Shown piece by piece: positions 53,016 through 63,551 of a stretch of DNA of 64,000 nt; the first letter of the stretch is position 1, and each line of letters begins with the position of its first letter. Source of the stretch: Corynebacterium confusum (GTDB lineage Bacteria; Actinomycetota; Actinomycetes; Mycobacteriales; Mycobacteriaceae); assembly GCF_030408715.1 (NCBI RefSeq), contig NZ_CP047202.1, positions 1,266,294-1,330,293 on the forward strand, read 5' to 3'. The notes below the pieces were generated by a model. The model searched no databases. It was not told the origin of the DNA and saw only the letters and a program-made list of their open reading frames with translations. The position numbers and the translations under genes were made by a program.

Positions 53016-53585
53016 ATGCTCGCCGTGCACGCTCGCTACCGCGGTTCCTCCATGCACCGCGCCGACCTCGTCAAGCGTTCCGCTCAGGCGCTCGCCACCC
53101 TCGACGGCGTCGACGATTTCACCATCCTCGGTGTGGAGGACATCTGCACCGTGGTCGACTCCCCCTCGACGGTCTGCGAGGTCGTCATGGCGCTGCTGGC
53201 CGACGGCGACTGGGCCGTCGGGCTCGGCCTGTGCCCCGGCGCCACCGACAAAGCCGTGGCGCGCGCGACGGCCTCCGGGGCCGTGGGGCGCTCCGCCCGC
53301 GCCGGCCAGGTCCGGGCCAAGACGGACGTGCGCGCCCGCAAGTCGGAGGCGGACGACATCGCCGCCGCCTTCGGCCTCCTGGGATACGTGCTCCACAAGC
53401 GCACCGCCGAGGGGCGCGAGGCCACCTCCCTAGTGCGTTCCGGCTACAACCAGAACGAGGCGGCCGAGCAGCTCGGCATCTCCAAACAGGCCATGTCCCA
53501 GCGCCTGCAAGCCGCCGGCTGGGCGGCCGAGAGCGCCGGCTGGCAACTAGCCGTCCGCCTTTTGGAGCGCGGCAACCAGGCCTAG
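53016..53585 (+). CDS. Predicted DNA-binding protein with C-terminal helix-turn-helix
   Basis: 189 residues; GAAGGAG lies 9 nt before the ATG. The first 120 residues have no recognised fold. The C-terminal VRSGYNQNEAAEQLGISKQAMSQRLQAAGW matches a sigma-factor- or MarR-like HTH. No metal or ligand motif is evident. The stop overlaps the convergent DUF3097 gene by 4 bp. A transcriptional role is inferred from the HTH only. Confidence 0.65.
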   Translation: MLAVHARYRGSSMHRADLVKRSAQALATLDGVDDFTILGVEDICTVVDSPSTVCEVVMALLADGDWAVGLGLCPGATDKAVARATASGAVGRSARAGQVRAKTDVRARKSEADDIAAAFGLLGYVLHKRTAEGREATSLVRSGYNQNEAAEQLGISKQAMSQRLQAAGWAAESAGWQLAVRLLERGNQA

Positions 53586-54436
53586 AGCAAGTCCTCCTTG
53601 GAGAGCTCCGGGGTGGTCACGAAATCCACCAGACGCTCGACCGCGCCGATCAGGCTGGGCTCTAGGTCGCGGAAAGAATTCACTGCGCTGTAGACGCGGT
53701 GCCAACCTTCCTTCGGATCGGACCAGCCCACGCGCTTGCAGATACCCGTCTTCCAGTCCTCGCCGTAGGGCACCTCCGGCCAGCTCTTAAGGCCCAGGCG
53801 CTCCGGTTTTACCGCGGCCCAAATATCGATGTACGGGTGGCCGGTGACCAGGCAGTCTGGGCCGACCGCGCGGGTCAGCCGGGTCTCCTTACTGCCTTCG
53901 ACCAGGTGGTCGGCCAGCACGCCAATGCGGCGCCCAGGCTCGGGGCGAAACTCCGCGAGCCGCTCCGGCAGGTTGTCTAAGCCCTCGAGGTATTCGACGA
54001 CCACGCCCTCGACGCGCAGGTCGTGGCCCCAGACCTTCTCCACGATGGCGGCGTCGTGGATGCCTTCTACCCAAATGCGCGACGGCGCGGCGACTTTGGC
54101 CTCGAGGTTTTCCACCCGCCGGGAGCCGGAGTTCGAGCGGCGCGGGGCCTGCTTTTCCACGTAGCGCACCAGGGTCACCGGCTTGCCCTCGATAAGGAAG
54201 CCGCCTTTGACTAGGTTGAACACCCGCTCGTTGCCGTGGCGGTCGGCGAGCCGGACGACCTCGCCGAAGACCGTTTTGTCCACGCCTTGGACCGCCCCGG
54301 TAAATTCCTGCTCGTCCCCGCGGACCTCCACCACGAGCCCGGGTTCGGCAGGCACCTCGGGGTAGTTCTTCGGCTGCTTGCGCGCGTGTCCGGCGAAAAT
54401 ATCGCCGCCGTAGGGGTCTCGGGAGTTGAAGCTCAT
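53582..54436 (-). CDS. DUF3097 family protein
   Basis: 284 residues. EVPAEPGLVVEVRGDEQEFTGAVQGV near the N-terminus, a polar linker, and the conserved RIWVEGIHDAAIVEKVWGHDLRVEGVVVEYLEGLDNLPERL, VLADHLVEGSKETRL, GHPYIDIWAAVKPERLGLKSWPEVPYGEDWKTGI. The WVEGIHDA...DHLVEGSK arrangement resembles Toprim-like metal sites, which is a guess. Widespread in actinobacteria; no experimental role known to me. TAAGAT, 8 nt before the ATG, suggests leaderless expression. Confidence 0.9.
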   Translation of the reverse strand: MSFNSRDPYGGDIFAGHARKQPKNYPEVPAEPGLVVEVRGDEQEFTGAVQGVDKTVFGEVVRLADRHGNERVFNLVKGGFLIEGKPVTLVRYVEKQAPRRSNSGSRRVENLEAKVAAPSRIWVEGIHDAAIVEKVWGHDLRVEGVVVEYLEGLDNLPERLAEFRPEPGRRIGVLADHLVEGSKETRLTRAVGPDCLVTGHPYIDIWAAVKPERLGLKSWPEVPYGEDWKTGICKRVGWSDPKEGWHRVYSAVNSFRDLEPSLIGAVERLVDFVTTPELSKEDLL

Positions 54437-54444
54437 GGCGGAAT

Positions 54445-54461
54445 ATCTTATCTACTAGACT
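54445..54461. promoter_or_regulatory. Divergent leaderless promoters for DUF3097 and the frameshifted gene
   Basis: Minus strand: TAAGAT (reverse of 54445-54450) ends 8 nt before ATG 54436. Plus strand: TAGACT (54456-54461) ends 8 nt before ATG 54470. The two -10 boxes lie only 5 bp apart on opposite strands, so the genes may compete for polymerase. Confidence 0.5.
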
Positions 54462-54469
54462 GTCCCGTC

Positions 54470-55244
54470 ATGGATATGCGCGCCGAGGTGTGGTCACCAC
54501 TGCAAAACTCCGCCGTCTGGTTGGGAGCTTGGCTCTACCACCACGAGTCGGCGGATGCGACGCTGCAGGCCCTCGAGGAGCTAGGCGGGCCGGTCTATGT
54601 CCGCCACGGCGAGCCCGGCATTGAGCTGCTGCGGCTCATCCGCGACAACGCCGCAGACGACGCCGAGCTATCGCCGGGCGCCCGGCCGGAGCCGGCGCTG
54701 CGGTTGATTCTCTCCGGCCCCGGGGATCCGCCCGCCCTGCCCGCGGGGACGGAGGCCGCGGAACACGTGGCGGCGAATGGGGCCGGCGGCATCGTCGTGC
54801 GCACTGCAGATCCCGACCGCCACCTGGTCTTAGCCCGACTTTCATGACGGGGCGACCTGGTGGTTCGCCTATGAGGTGGATGGGCGCCTGCCCGAGCCGG
54901 CCTGGCTCAGCCCCGGCGAGGCGAACGCTGTGCTTTCAGCTGCGACGGAAGAATCCGCGCAGCTCATCGAGGCCAGCGGGCAGCGTAAGATAAACGCCGA
55001 CGACGCCCGGCTTACCGTCGGCACGCTCGCGGATTTCTACGACACTCCCGGCCTGCCATCGTGCGTACCGGGGCGCGCGGCCAAGCTCTTTGCCCGCGCC
55101 GATCGCGTGGCGGCCATTATCGAAACGGTCACGGATCGCCTGGGGGATCACAGCCTGGATCCGCAGCTGCTGCGCTTATGGCGGCACATCCGCCAGGCGC
55201 GCATGTCCGGGGTGGCCTACGCGCTCAGCGACTTCGCTCGCTAG
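54470..55244 (+). pseudogene. Conserved protein of unknown function, single frameshift
   Basis: ATG 54470 follows a leaderless-type TAGACT. The first frame (MDMRAEVWSPLQNSAVWLGAWLYHH...) stops at 54845-54847, just after HLVLAR. The sequence continues directly in another frame as DFHDGATWWFAYEVDGRLPEPAWLSPGEANAV to the stop at 55244. Total 775 nt is one more than a multiple of three, so one extra base at the CCC near 54833 (or a 2-nt loss) breaks an otherwise intact 257-residue protein. Could be a sequencing error or a decaying gene. Convergent 4-bp overlap with hemH. Product unknown; no catalytic motif seen. Confidence 0.75.
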
Positions 55245-56326
55245 CTGGATTTACGCAGCGACCAGATGTCGCAGCAGCCCGGGGCGCAGGGCTCGCCGTT
55301 GACGGTACAGCCCTGGGTGGTGACCTCGCCCAGGTCTTCCCGCGGGGCACCGGCGGTCAGCTCCTCGACAAGATCGACGATCATCTCGGTGAAGGCCGCG
55401 GTCGGCCCGGCGGTGCGGGTGCGCGACATGTCGACGCCCATCTCGCGGCAGGCCTCGGCTAGCTCCGAATCCAGGTCCCAGATGACCTCCATGTGATCGG
55501 AGATGAAGCCGACCGGGGACACGACAATCGCGTCCACGCCCTCGTCGTTGTGGATGTCGGTGGCGTGGTCGACGATGTCGGGCTCCAGCCACGGCGTAGC
55601 CGGGTTGCCGGAGCGAGAGTTCCACACCAGGTCGTAGCGGCCGATACCTGCCTGCTCCGCAATGAGTTTGGCCGCCTCCGCCACCTGCCGGGAGTAGAGG
55701 TGCTTGTCGCCTTCTGCGCCGCCGACTGCGTCGTGGGCGTTCGGTACCGAGTGGGCGGTGAACAGCACGCGGGTGCTATCCCACTTCTCCTGAGGGATCT
55801 CCGCGCACGCGTCCTTGAGCGCGCGGGCCATCTCCCCGACGAACTTGGGGTGGGAGTAGAACTGCCGCAGCTTGGTGAATTCGATTTCGGGCAGCCCCTT
55901 GTCCGCCAGGTGCTGGCGCATGGCGACGATGTCCTCGTCGTACTGCCGGCAGGCCGAGTAGCCGCCCCACGCGGAGGTGGCGAAGACGAGCACGCGGCGC
56001 ACGCCGTCGGCGACCATCTGCTCCGCGGCCTCGTTGCCGAAGGGGTGCCAGTTGCGGTTGCCGAAGTAGATCGGCAGATCCATGCCCCGCCGGGCGAGCT
56101 CGCCCTTGACGTTTTCGATGATTTCGTGGTTGAGCCCGTTCAGGGGGCTGACACCGTCGAAGTGGAAGTAGTGCTCGCCGACCTTGACGAGGCGCTCCCG
56201 GGGGATGCCGCGGCCGCGAGTGACGTTCTCCAGAAACGGGACGACCTCCTCGTTTCCTTCCGGGCCACCGAAAGAAAGAACGAGGAGGGCGTCATAGCCA
56301 GGATTAGTCTGTTGTGCGTCAGTCAT
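55241..56326 (-). CDS. hemH: Ferrochelatase (coproporphyrin type, with C-terminal cysteines)
   Basis: 361 residues. Landmarks: [66 protein letters not shown] (catalytic His region) and [20 protein letters not shown]. The C-terminus [13 protein letters not shown] (Cys 340, 347, 351, 352) resembles the [2Fe-2S] cluster ligands of actinobacterial ferrochelatases, which in Gram-positives insert iron into coproporphyrin III. TACTGT 7 nt before the ATG: leaderless. Confidence 0.95.
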   Translation of the reverse strand: MTDAQQTNPGYDALLVLSFGGPEGNEEVVPFLENVTRGRGIPRERLVKVGEHYFHFDGVSPLNGLNHEIIENVKGELARRGMDLPIYFGNRNWHPFGNEAAEQMVADGVRRVLVFATSAWGGYSACRQYDEDIVAMRQHLADKGLPEIEFTKLRQFYSHPKFVGEMARALKDACAEIPQEKWDSTRVLFTAHSVPNAHDAVGGAEGDKHLYSRQVAEAAKLIAEQAGIGRYDLVWNSRSGNPATPWLEPDIVDHATDIHNDEGVDAIVVSPVGFISDHMEVIWDLDSELAEACREMGVDMSRTRTAGPTAAFTEMIVDLVEELTAGAPREDLGEVTTQGCTVNGEPCAPGCCDIWSLRKSS

Positions 56327-56373
56327 AATCCTGACAGTACCAACTAAAGTTGGTGGCTTAATATTTGGCGACG

Positions 56374-58248
56374 CTAGATTAGACGTACGGCATACGGTGC
56401 CATACCCCCGTAGCGCACCGGAGATTTCTGCACGTTCTGGCCCGACTGCGGGGCCTCCAGCATCATGCCGTCACCCAGGTAGATGGCGACGTGGTGCGAG
56501 GCGTTGGGGCCGTAGAAGATCAGGTCGCCGCGCTCCATCTCGGAGGTCGGGATCTTCTCACCGTGGTTGTACTGATAGCCGGTGAAGTGCGGCAGGGAGA
56601 TACCCACGCTGGCGAAGGCGTAGAGCACCAGACCGGAGCAGTCGAAGCCGACCTTGTTGTAGTCGCCGAAGGAGTCGGCCACACCGCCGTCGCGGATGCC
56701 CTGGGTCGGGCCGTTGGCGTCGCCGCCGCCCCAAGCGTAGGGCACGCCAATCTGGGACTCGGCTCGCGCGATGACGGCCTCGATCTGGGCCTCGCGCCCC
56801 ATGTCGGAGACCGCGTCGCTGGCCTCTTCCGTCACCGAGTCGGAGGTCTCGAGTTCCTCGAGCACGCCGCCCAGCTGGCTGGTCAGGTCCGCATCTTGCT
56901 CGCCCTGGCCGTCGCCCTGCAGGGCCGGCAGGCTCCCGGTGGACTCGTCCCCGGTCGCCTCTTCCAGCTGCGTGTGCACCGGCTGAGAGCCGGCGACGAT
57001 GCCCTGCGCCACGGCCATCGCCGCACTCGACAGCAGCGCCATGTCTTCCTCGGAAGAGCCGTTTTCGTTGGAGCTCAGCTGGTCGCCGGAGTCCGCCTCG
57101 TCTGCGCCGGAACGCTGTGCCGGCTCCAGGCCTTGGACGGTCGGCTCGTCCCGCTGCGAGCCGCTGTTGTCCCCGCCGGCGTTCTCCACGCTGGTGGAGG
57201 TAGCCGAGGAATCGCGGGCCTCGGTCGGCTCCGCGGATTCGGACGAACCAGCGGACTCAGTCGAGGCAGAAGACTCGGACGCGGAGGCGCTCTCCGAGGT
57301 CGACGCCTGGGCCGAGGTGCTGTTGCCGGCCCCCGCGCGAGTGGAGGTCGACTCCTCCCGCGGGGCGGCCGTCGAGCTCGCAGTCGCGGACTGCGAGCGG
57401 CCGCTAGCAGCAGACTGACTGTCGTCCTTGTCGGCGTTTTCAGTGCCGCGGTTAGCGCTGTGCGAGAGGCCGCGAGCCGCATCCAATGCGTCCTGGGCGT
57501 CTTCTTCCTGGTGTGTCAGTTCGTCGCGCTGGGCGGAGATCTTTTCCACCTCGGCCAGGGAGTCTTCCAGGGTCTTACGGGCGTCCTCTTCGGCGGAGGT
57601 CGCGCGCTCCTCGCGTTGGTCGGCCAGTTCCTTGGCCAGACGCAGCTGGGACTCCTTGTTGGCCTTCTGCGTGCGGACCTTTTCCAGGTCTTCGACGACG
57701 GCGCGCTGCTTATCGGACTGGCCCGCCAGGTAGCTCTGGCGCTCCAGCTTCTCCGCCCGCGCGTCGGCGCCGGCGGCGTTGGTCACCGCGTCCGAGGTAC
57801 CGGAGCGGCGGTAGACCGAGCGGGAAATCTCGTCGAGCTTTTCCTGCGCCTTTTCGACGTCGACCTGTGCGCCGTTGAGTTCTTCCTTAGCGGTGGCGGC
57901 GCCGTCGCGGGCCTGCTGGGCCTCGGTGCGCGCGTCCTGGAGGTCGACCAAGGCTTGGTTGACGATCTCGCGGTAGCGACCGATCTCGCCCTCCAGGCGA
58001 GAGATCTCGCCTTGGACGTCGGCAATGGCGCCGGCGACGTCGGAGATCGAGCTGCTACCGCGGGTCAGTTCCCGGGTCAGGCGTTGGAGGTCGTCGCCGG
58101 GCTCATCGGCGTTGGCAACGGTCGGGGTCAAAGTGGCGACGGTAGACAACGCTGCCGTACAGGCAACAGCGGAAAACGCCGCTCGGAAACGGGACTTGAA
58201 AGAACGGCCGGAATTATTCCGCGCGTTCACAATAGATGTGGTGGCCAC
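56374..58248 (-). CDS. Secreted NlpC/P60 peptidoglycan endopeptidase (RipA/RipC-like)
   Basis: 624 residues from a GTG at 58248 (AAGGAG 7 nt upstream); the frame extends upstream but the signal peptide [32 protein letters not shown] fixes the start. After cleavage comes a long coiled-coil region (about 45-240), then a very low-complexity Ser/Ala/Thr/Glu-rich stretch (about 250-420), then the NlpC/P60 domain (495-624): [25 protein letters not shown] (catalytic Cys near 537) and [17 protein letters not shown] (catalytic His near 586). The coiled coil resembles autoinhibitory or scaffold regions of Rip-type hydrolases. It cuts peptide stems for cell separation. Expression is probably c-di-AMP-controlled. 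Confidence 0.93.
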   Translation of the reverse strand: MATTSIVNARNNSGRSFKSRFRAAFSAVACTAALSTVATLTPTVANADEPGDDLQRLTRELTRGSSSISDVAGAIADVQGEISRLEGEIGRYREIVNQALVDLQDARTEAQQARDGAATAKEELNGAQVDVEKAQEKLDEISRSVYRRSGTSDAVTNAAGADARAEKLERQSYLAGQSDKQRAVVEDLEKVRTQKANKESQLRLAKELADQREERATSAEEDARKTLEDSLAEVEKISAQRDELTHQEEDAQDALDAARGLSHSANRGTENADKDDSQSAASGRSQSATASSTAAPREESTSTRAGAGNSTSAQASTSESASASESSASTESAGSSESAEPTEARDSSATSTSVENAGGDNSGSQRDEPTVQGLEPAQRSGADEADSGDQLSSNENGSSEEDMALLSSAAMAVAQGIVAGSQPVHTQLEEATGDESTGSLPALQGDGQGEQDADLTSQLGGVLEELETSDSVTEEASDAVSDMGREAQIEAVIARAESQIGVPYAWGGGDANGPTQGIRDGGVADSFGDYNKVGFDCSGLVLYAFASVGISLPHFTGYQYNHGEKIPTSEMERGDLIFYGPNASHHVAIYLGDGMMLEAPQSGQNVQKSPVRYGGMAPYAVRLI

Positions 58249-58354
58249 GAATATGCTCCTTGGCCAGCAAGCTAGGTTTGTTGAGACAGGCCTACCTCGC
58301 ACAAAGATATGCCGAATCCGCAGGTTCTCAACCGTGAGCAGAAAAGCGCGCTCA

Positions 58355-58481
58355 CCCATACCGTCTATGGGAACGGCTGTTGGGCGGACTCAGGCACAGA
58401 CTTCCCCATCGGCATGAGCTCCGGGCGCAGCAGCCACCCCGTAAATCGGTCATCGCGGAACGAAAGACCGTCGGTATGGGC
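58355..58481 (-). promoter_or_regulatory. Candidate c-di-AMP (ydaO/yuaA-type) riboswitch upstream of the NlpC/P60 gene
   Basis: On the minus strand a 9-bp stem, CCCATACCG (58472-58480 reversed) and CGGTATGGG (58355-58363), encloses about 110 nt. Within it are segments resembling the ydaO core: GATGACC...TTTAC, GGGGTG, and a 3' block CCAACAGCCGTTCCCATAGACGG that aligns with CCGACAGCTAACCTCGTAGGCGG in the known class (about 13 of 21 positions). It sits about 107 nt before the NlpC/P60 start, the position where such riboswitches control wall hydrolases in actinobacteria. A following GTGAGC/GCTCAC hairpin could be the expression platform. The match is divergent, so confidence is moderate. Confidence 0.5.
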
Positions 58482-58927
58482 ACGACACTTAAGAACAAAG
58501 GTAAAGGCCTACGACTTGTTTTCTCCTAGCCTGTTGGCAATACAAAGATTGGACATTAACTCCAACCCATGGGCCAACTGCCGGACGCGGAAAACGATTG
58601 AACCCCAACCACAACAGCCCTTCGCCCGGTCTTGGCGTGCTTCCCCACATGCCCGTACCGCGTACGTCTGGACGTTCCAGTCAAGCCTCAATCCGTGAAC
58701 CATGTTCCACAATTCACCTCATGAGTTGCTATGAAAACCATAAAGCACCTACGCCACATCTTGCATATGTTTCTCACAAACCACACGAGTTAAGTAAAGT
58801 CACAGCACTTAACATTTCGCCGTCACCAGCACTGTTACCAACTTGAGACTAATGCTGTGAATTTCGTCACTTTCGCGCTTTTCTTGCCCGATAGTGCACC
58901 GCCCGCCCCGCCGACGGGCATGCAGAT
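58482..58927. other. Long AT-richer intergenic region with possible GlxR site
   Basis: About 445 bp without a convincing gene; short open frames show no domain and unusual composition. The base composition is clearly lower in GC than the flanks. It probably holds the promoter of the NlpC/P60 gene at its low-coordinate end. TGTGA-ATTTCG-TCACT at 58856-58871 matches the GlxR/CRP consensus at nine of ten half-site positions. Confidence 0.45.
58856..58871. promoter_or_regulatory. Candidate GlxR (CRP-like) binding site
   Basis: TGTGA N6 TCACT; the consensus TGTGA N6 TCACA differs by one base. Lies in a 446-bp gene-free region that ends at the NlpC/P60 leader. It is some 370 nt from the putative riboswitch, further than typical for GlxR targets. 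Confidence 0.4.
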
Positions 58928-58962
58928 CAAAGAAAGTGGTCAACCCTACAGGGTTGACCACT
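58928..58962 (-). terminator. Terminator-like hairpin downstream of the Rv1476-like gene
   Basis: AGTGGTCAACCCT (58935-58947), AC, AGGGTTGACCACT (58950-58962): a perfect 13-bp dyad. Read on the minus strand it is followed by TTTCTTTG. It is about 160 bp past the stop of the gene at 59125. The bases between (58963-59124) carry nothing I can name. Confidence 0.65.
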
Positions 58963-59124
58963 GCACCTAAAGGCGGTGCCCCCTAACACCTACCGACCCC
59001 GATTTATACCCGAGCCCCACGACCAGAAGCGGCCGTATCCTGACAAGGACAATCGTTACGCTCTTAGCGCGGACACCTAGCATCGGCGGTTGCGCGTGCC
59101 TAAGGCGACACCCGCACTGCCCCT

Positions 59125-59613
59125 CTAGGCCGACGCCAGTTCAATATATTGGGTCCCGCCGACTGCCCGCCGGAAGGCCCAGATTGCCCCGACCACGGCA
59201 AGAATCGCGACCGCAACGATCACTGCAGAGACATAACTAAACGGAGTCTGGTCGACGCCGGCATAGAAGTCATCGAGGACCTCAGATTGCACCAGCCCTG
59301 CGGGGACCCCAGCCTGGGCCGATTCAATCTCGGCGCGGGACAAGGAATCACTAACCACAGAGATAGTTCCGGGAGACTGGACGATGACAGTATCCAAGCC
59401 GGTGGCGTCCTGCAGCTCCTGGGCGACGTCGCGATAATCGGCCGGCGAACCGCCCGCAATGTCCACAACGGCAATCCCATCGCCGTCCCGCAATGAGGCC
59501 TGCGCGTCCGCCTGCGCACCCGGGTCCCCCGCTAAAACGGGGTTAGTAAAAGCAACCGAATCCTGGTCCAGCTGCTCCGCCAAGTCCGGAACATCTACCC
59601 CTTGCGGAATCAT
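59125..59613 (-). CDS. Rv1476-like single-helix membrane protein
   Basis: 162 residues from ATG 59613 (AAGGAG 8 nt upstream). MIPQGVDVPDLAEQLDQDSVAF starts it; the segment of about 110 residues before the membrane helix is acidic and predicted extracellular or cytoplasmic alpha/beta (VVDIAGGSPADYRDVAQELQDATGLDTVIVQSPGTISVVSD). The C-terminal helix FSYVSAVIVAVAILAVVGAIWAFRRAV anchors it. In M. tuberculosis the homologue lies between acn and ripA; here the same order holds. Function unknown. Confidence 0.8.
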   Translation of the reverse strand: MIPQGVDVPDLAEQLDQDSVAFTNPVLAGDPGAQADAQASLRDGDGIAVVDIAGGSPADYRDVAQELQDATGLDTVIVQSPGTISVVSDSLSRAEIESAQAGVPAGLVQSEVLDDFYAGVDQTPFSYVSAVIVAVAILAVVGAIWAFRRAVGGTQYIELASA

Positions 59614-59762
59614 CGAATCGTCTCCTTGTCGCACCCCAGGCCTTCCCCCAACAGTGCGTTAAGCTGGGAATAGACCGGGCCCGGTGGGATTGTTTACGGG
59701 GCCACATTACGCACTAACTCGCACCCCACGCGCGTCCGACTCGCCGCGGAGCGTCAAAATAC

Positions 59763-59791
59763 TGGAAACAGAACGCGCGTACTGTTATAGT
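59763..59791 (+). promoter_or_regulatory. acn promoter with AcnR operator in the spacer
   Basis: TGGAAA (59763-59768) and TATAGT (59786-59791) are -35 and -10 with a 17-bp spacer. CAGAACGCGCGTACTG (59769-59784) fits the AcnR motif CAGNACnnnCGTACTG known from the C. glutamicum acn promoter and fills the spacer almost completely. Bound AcnR would block polymerase. Confidence 0.85.
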
Positions 59792-59800
59792 TAAGGGAGT

Positions 59801-59839
59801 CGACGGTTCAGCCATCTATGATGGGTAAATGAACCATCG
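59801..59839 (+). promoter_or_regulatory. Hairpin in the acn mRNA leader
   Basis: CGACGGTTCA (59801-59810) pairs with TGAACCATCG (59830-59839), one mismatch; an inner CCATC-TAT-GATGG stem sits between. It begins about 3 nt after the predicted start of transcription in a leader of about 190 nt. Possible roles are RNA stability or an unrecognised regulator; no known riboswitch class matches. Confidence 0.45.
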
Positions 59840-59989
59840 CGTTCACGTCGTCTCCGAAGTATATATCCCATGGCTATTAACTTCGCCCTAGTTTCCCGCT
59901 CACGCGGGGCGCCCGGGCGAGTATGCGGAACTAATACCTGAGCGACGATGGCGAACATCTTAGTTCTCAAACAAGGAATGGAGCTCCCT

Positions 59990-62806
<2,817 letters not shown>

Positions 62807-62837
62807 AACGGCTAGGCCACTAACCGCACGTTAGAGT

Positions 62838-62888
62838 CAAAGGGGGCTGCACTTCCGCGATAAGCCAGCGGGAGTCTCGCCCCCTTTG
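62838..62888 (+). terminator. Terminator-like hairpin between acn and acnR
   Basis: CAAAGGGGGC (62838-62847) pairs with GCCCCCTTTG (62879-62888), with an inner TTCCGC/GCGGGA stem. No T-run follows (CCGTCC), so it may only attenuate read-through or stabilise the acn mRNA end. Confidence 0.5.
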
Positions 62889-62981
62889 CCGTCCTCTCGC
62901 CTTGTCCACCGGTAGCCGGTGTTAGCGCTTCACGCGTGCATTTTCCTGTCCACGTCCACCCACAGAGCAGAAGGTCACAAC

Positions 62982-63551
62982 ATGCCCATCGTCAGCGATA
63001 GCGAGCTCAACCGGCGCCGCCACGACATCTTGATAGGCGCTCGGCGTTGCTTTGCTGAGCATGGTTACGAAGGGGCCACCGTGCGCCTGCTGGAGGAGGC
63101 GACCGGCAAATCCCGCGGCGCTATCTTCCACCACTTCGGTGACAAGGAGTCGCTGTTTTTGGCCCTGGCCCGCGAGGACGCCGCCCGCCAGGCGGAGGTC
63201 GTCGCCCGCGAAGGCTTGGTGGAGGTCATGCGGAACATGCTCAACCAGCCGGAGCGTTACGACTGGTTGGCCACCCGCCTGGAGATCATCTCGCTGCTGC
63301 GCACGGATGCCTCCTTCCGGGCCCGCTGGAAGGATCACCAGTCCATCCTGGATGACGCGGTGCGCCAGCGCCTCTACTCCAATGCAGAGAAGGGCCGGCT
63401 GCGCGATGACGTCCCCGTCGAGACCCTGGTCATCTACCTAGAGACGTTCATGGACGGGTTCATCAACCGGCTGGCCATGGGGGACCCCCAGCGGCTGAGC
63501 AGCGTCCTCGACATCGTCGAGCACTCCATCCGCAAGGACGGTGTCGACTAG
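62982..63551 (+). CDS. acnR: TetR-family repressor AcnR
   Basis: 189 residues from ATG 62982 (AGAAGG 8 nt upstream). N-terminal HTH: RRRHDILIGARRCFAEHGYEGATVRLLEEATGKSRGAIFHHFGDKESLFLALA, matching C. glutamicum AcnR nearly residue for residue. The C-terminal ligand domain (KDHQSILDDAVRQRL, YLETFMDGFINRLAMG) is typical; citrate-Mg is the known effector. Represses acn through the CAG...CTG operator at 59769-59784. Convergent with an ABC ATPase gene, CTAG overlap. Confidence 0.95.
   Translation: MPIVSDSELNRRRHDILIGARRCFAEHGYEGATVRLLEEATGKSRGAIFHHFGDKESLFLALAREDAARQAEVVAREGLVEVMRNMLNQPERYDWLATRLEIISLLRTDASFRARWKDHQSILDDAVRQRLYSNAEKGRLRDDVPVETLVIYLETFMDGFINRLAMGDPQRLSSVLDIVEHSIRKDGVD

Noticed and set aside
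58311..58330. GCCGAATCCG on the plus strand, resembling the first bases of a ydaO aptamer
   Set aside because: Wrong orientation for the gene it would control, and the remaining core motifs do not follow.
58598..58846. Possible 82-residue plus-strand gene
   Set aside because: Composition (Pro/His/Ser) and codon use unlike its neighbours; no ribosome site.
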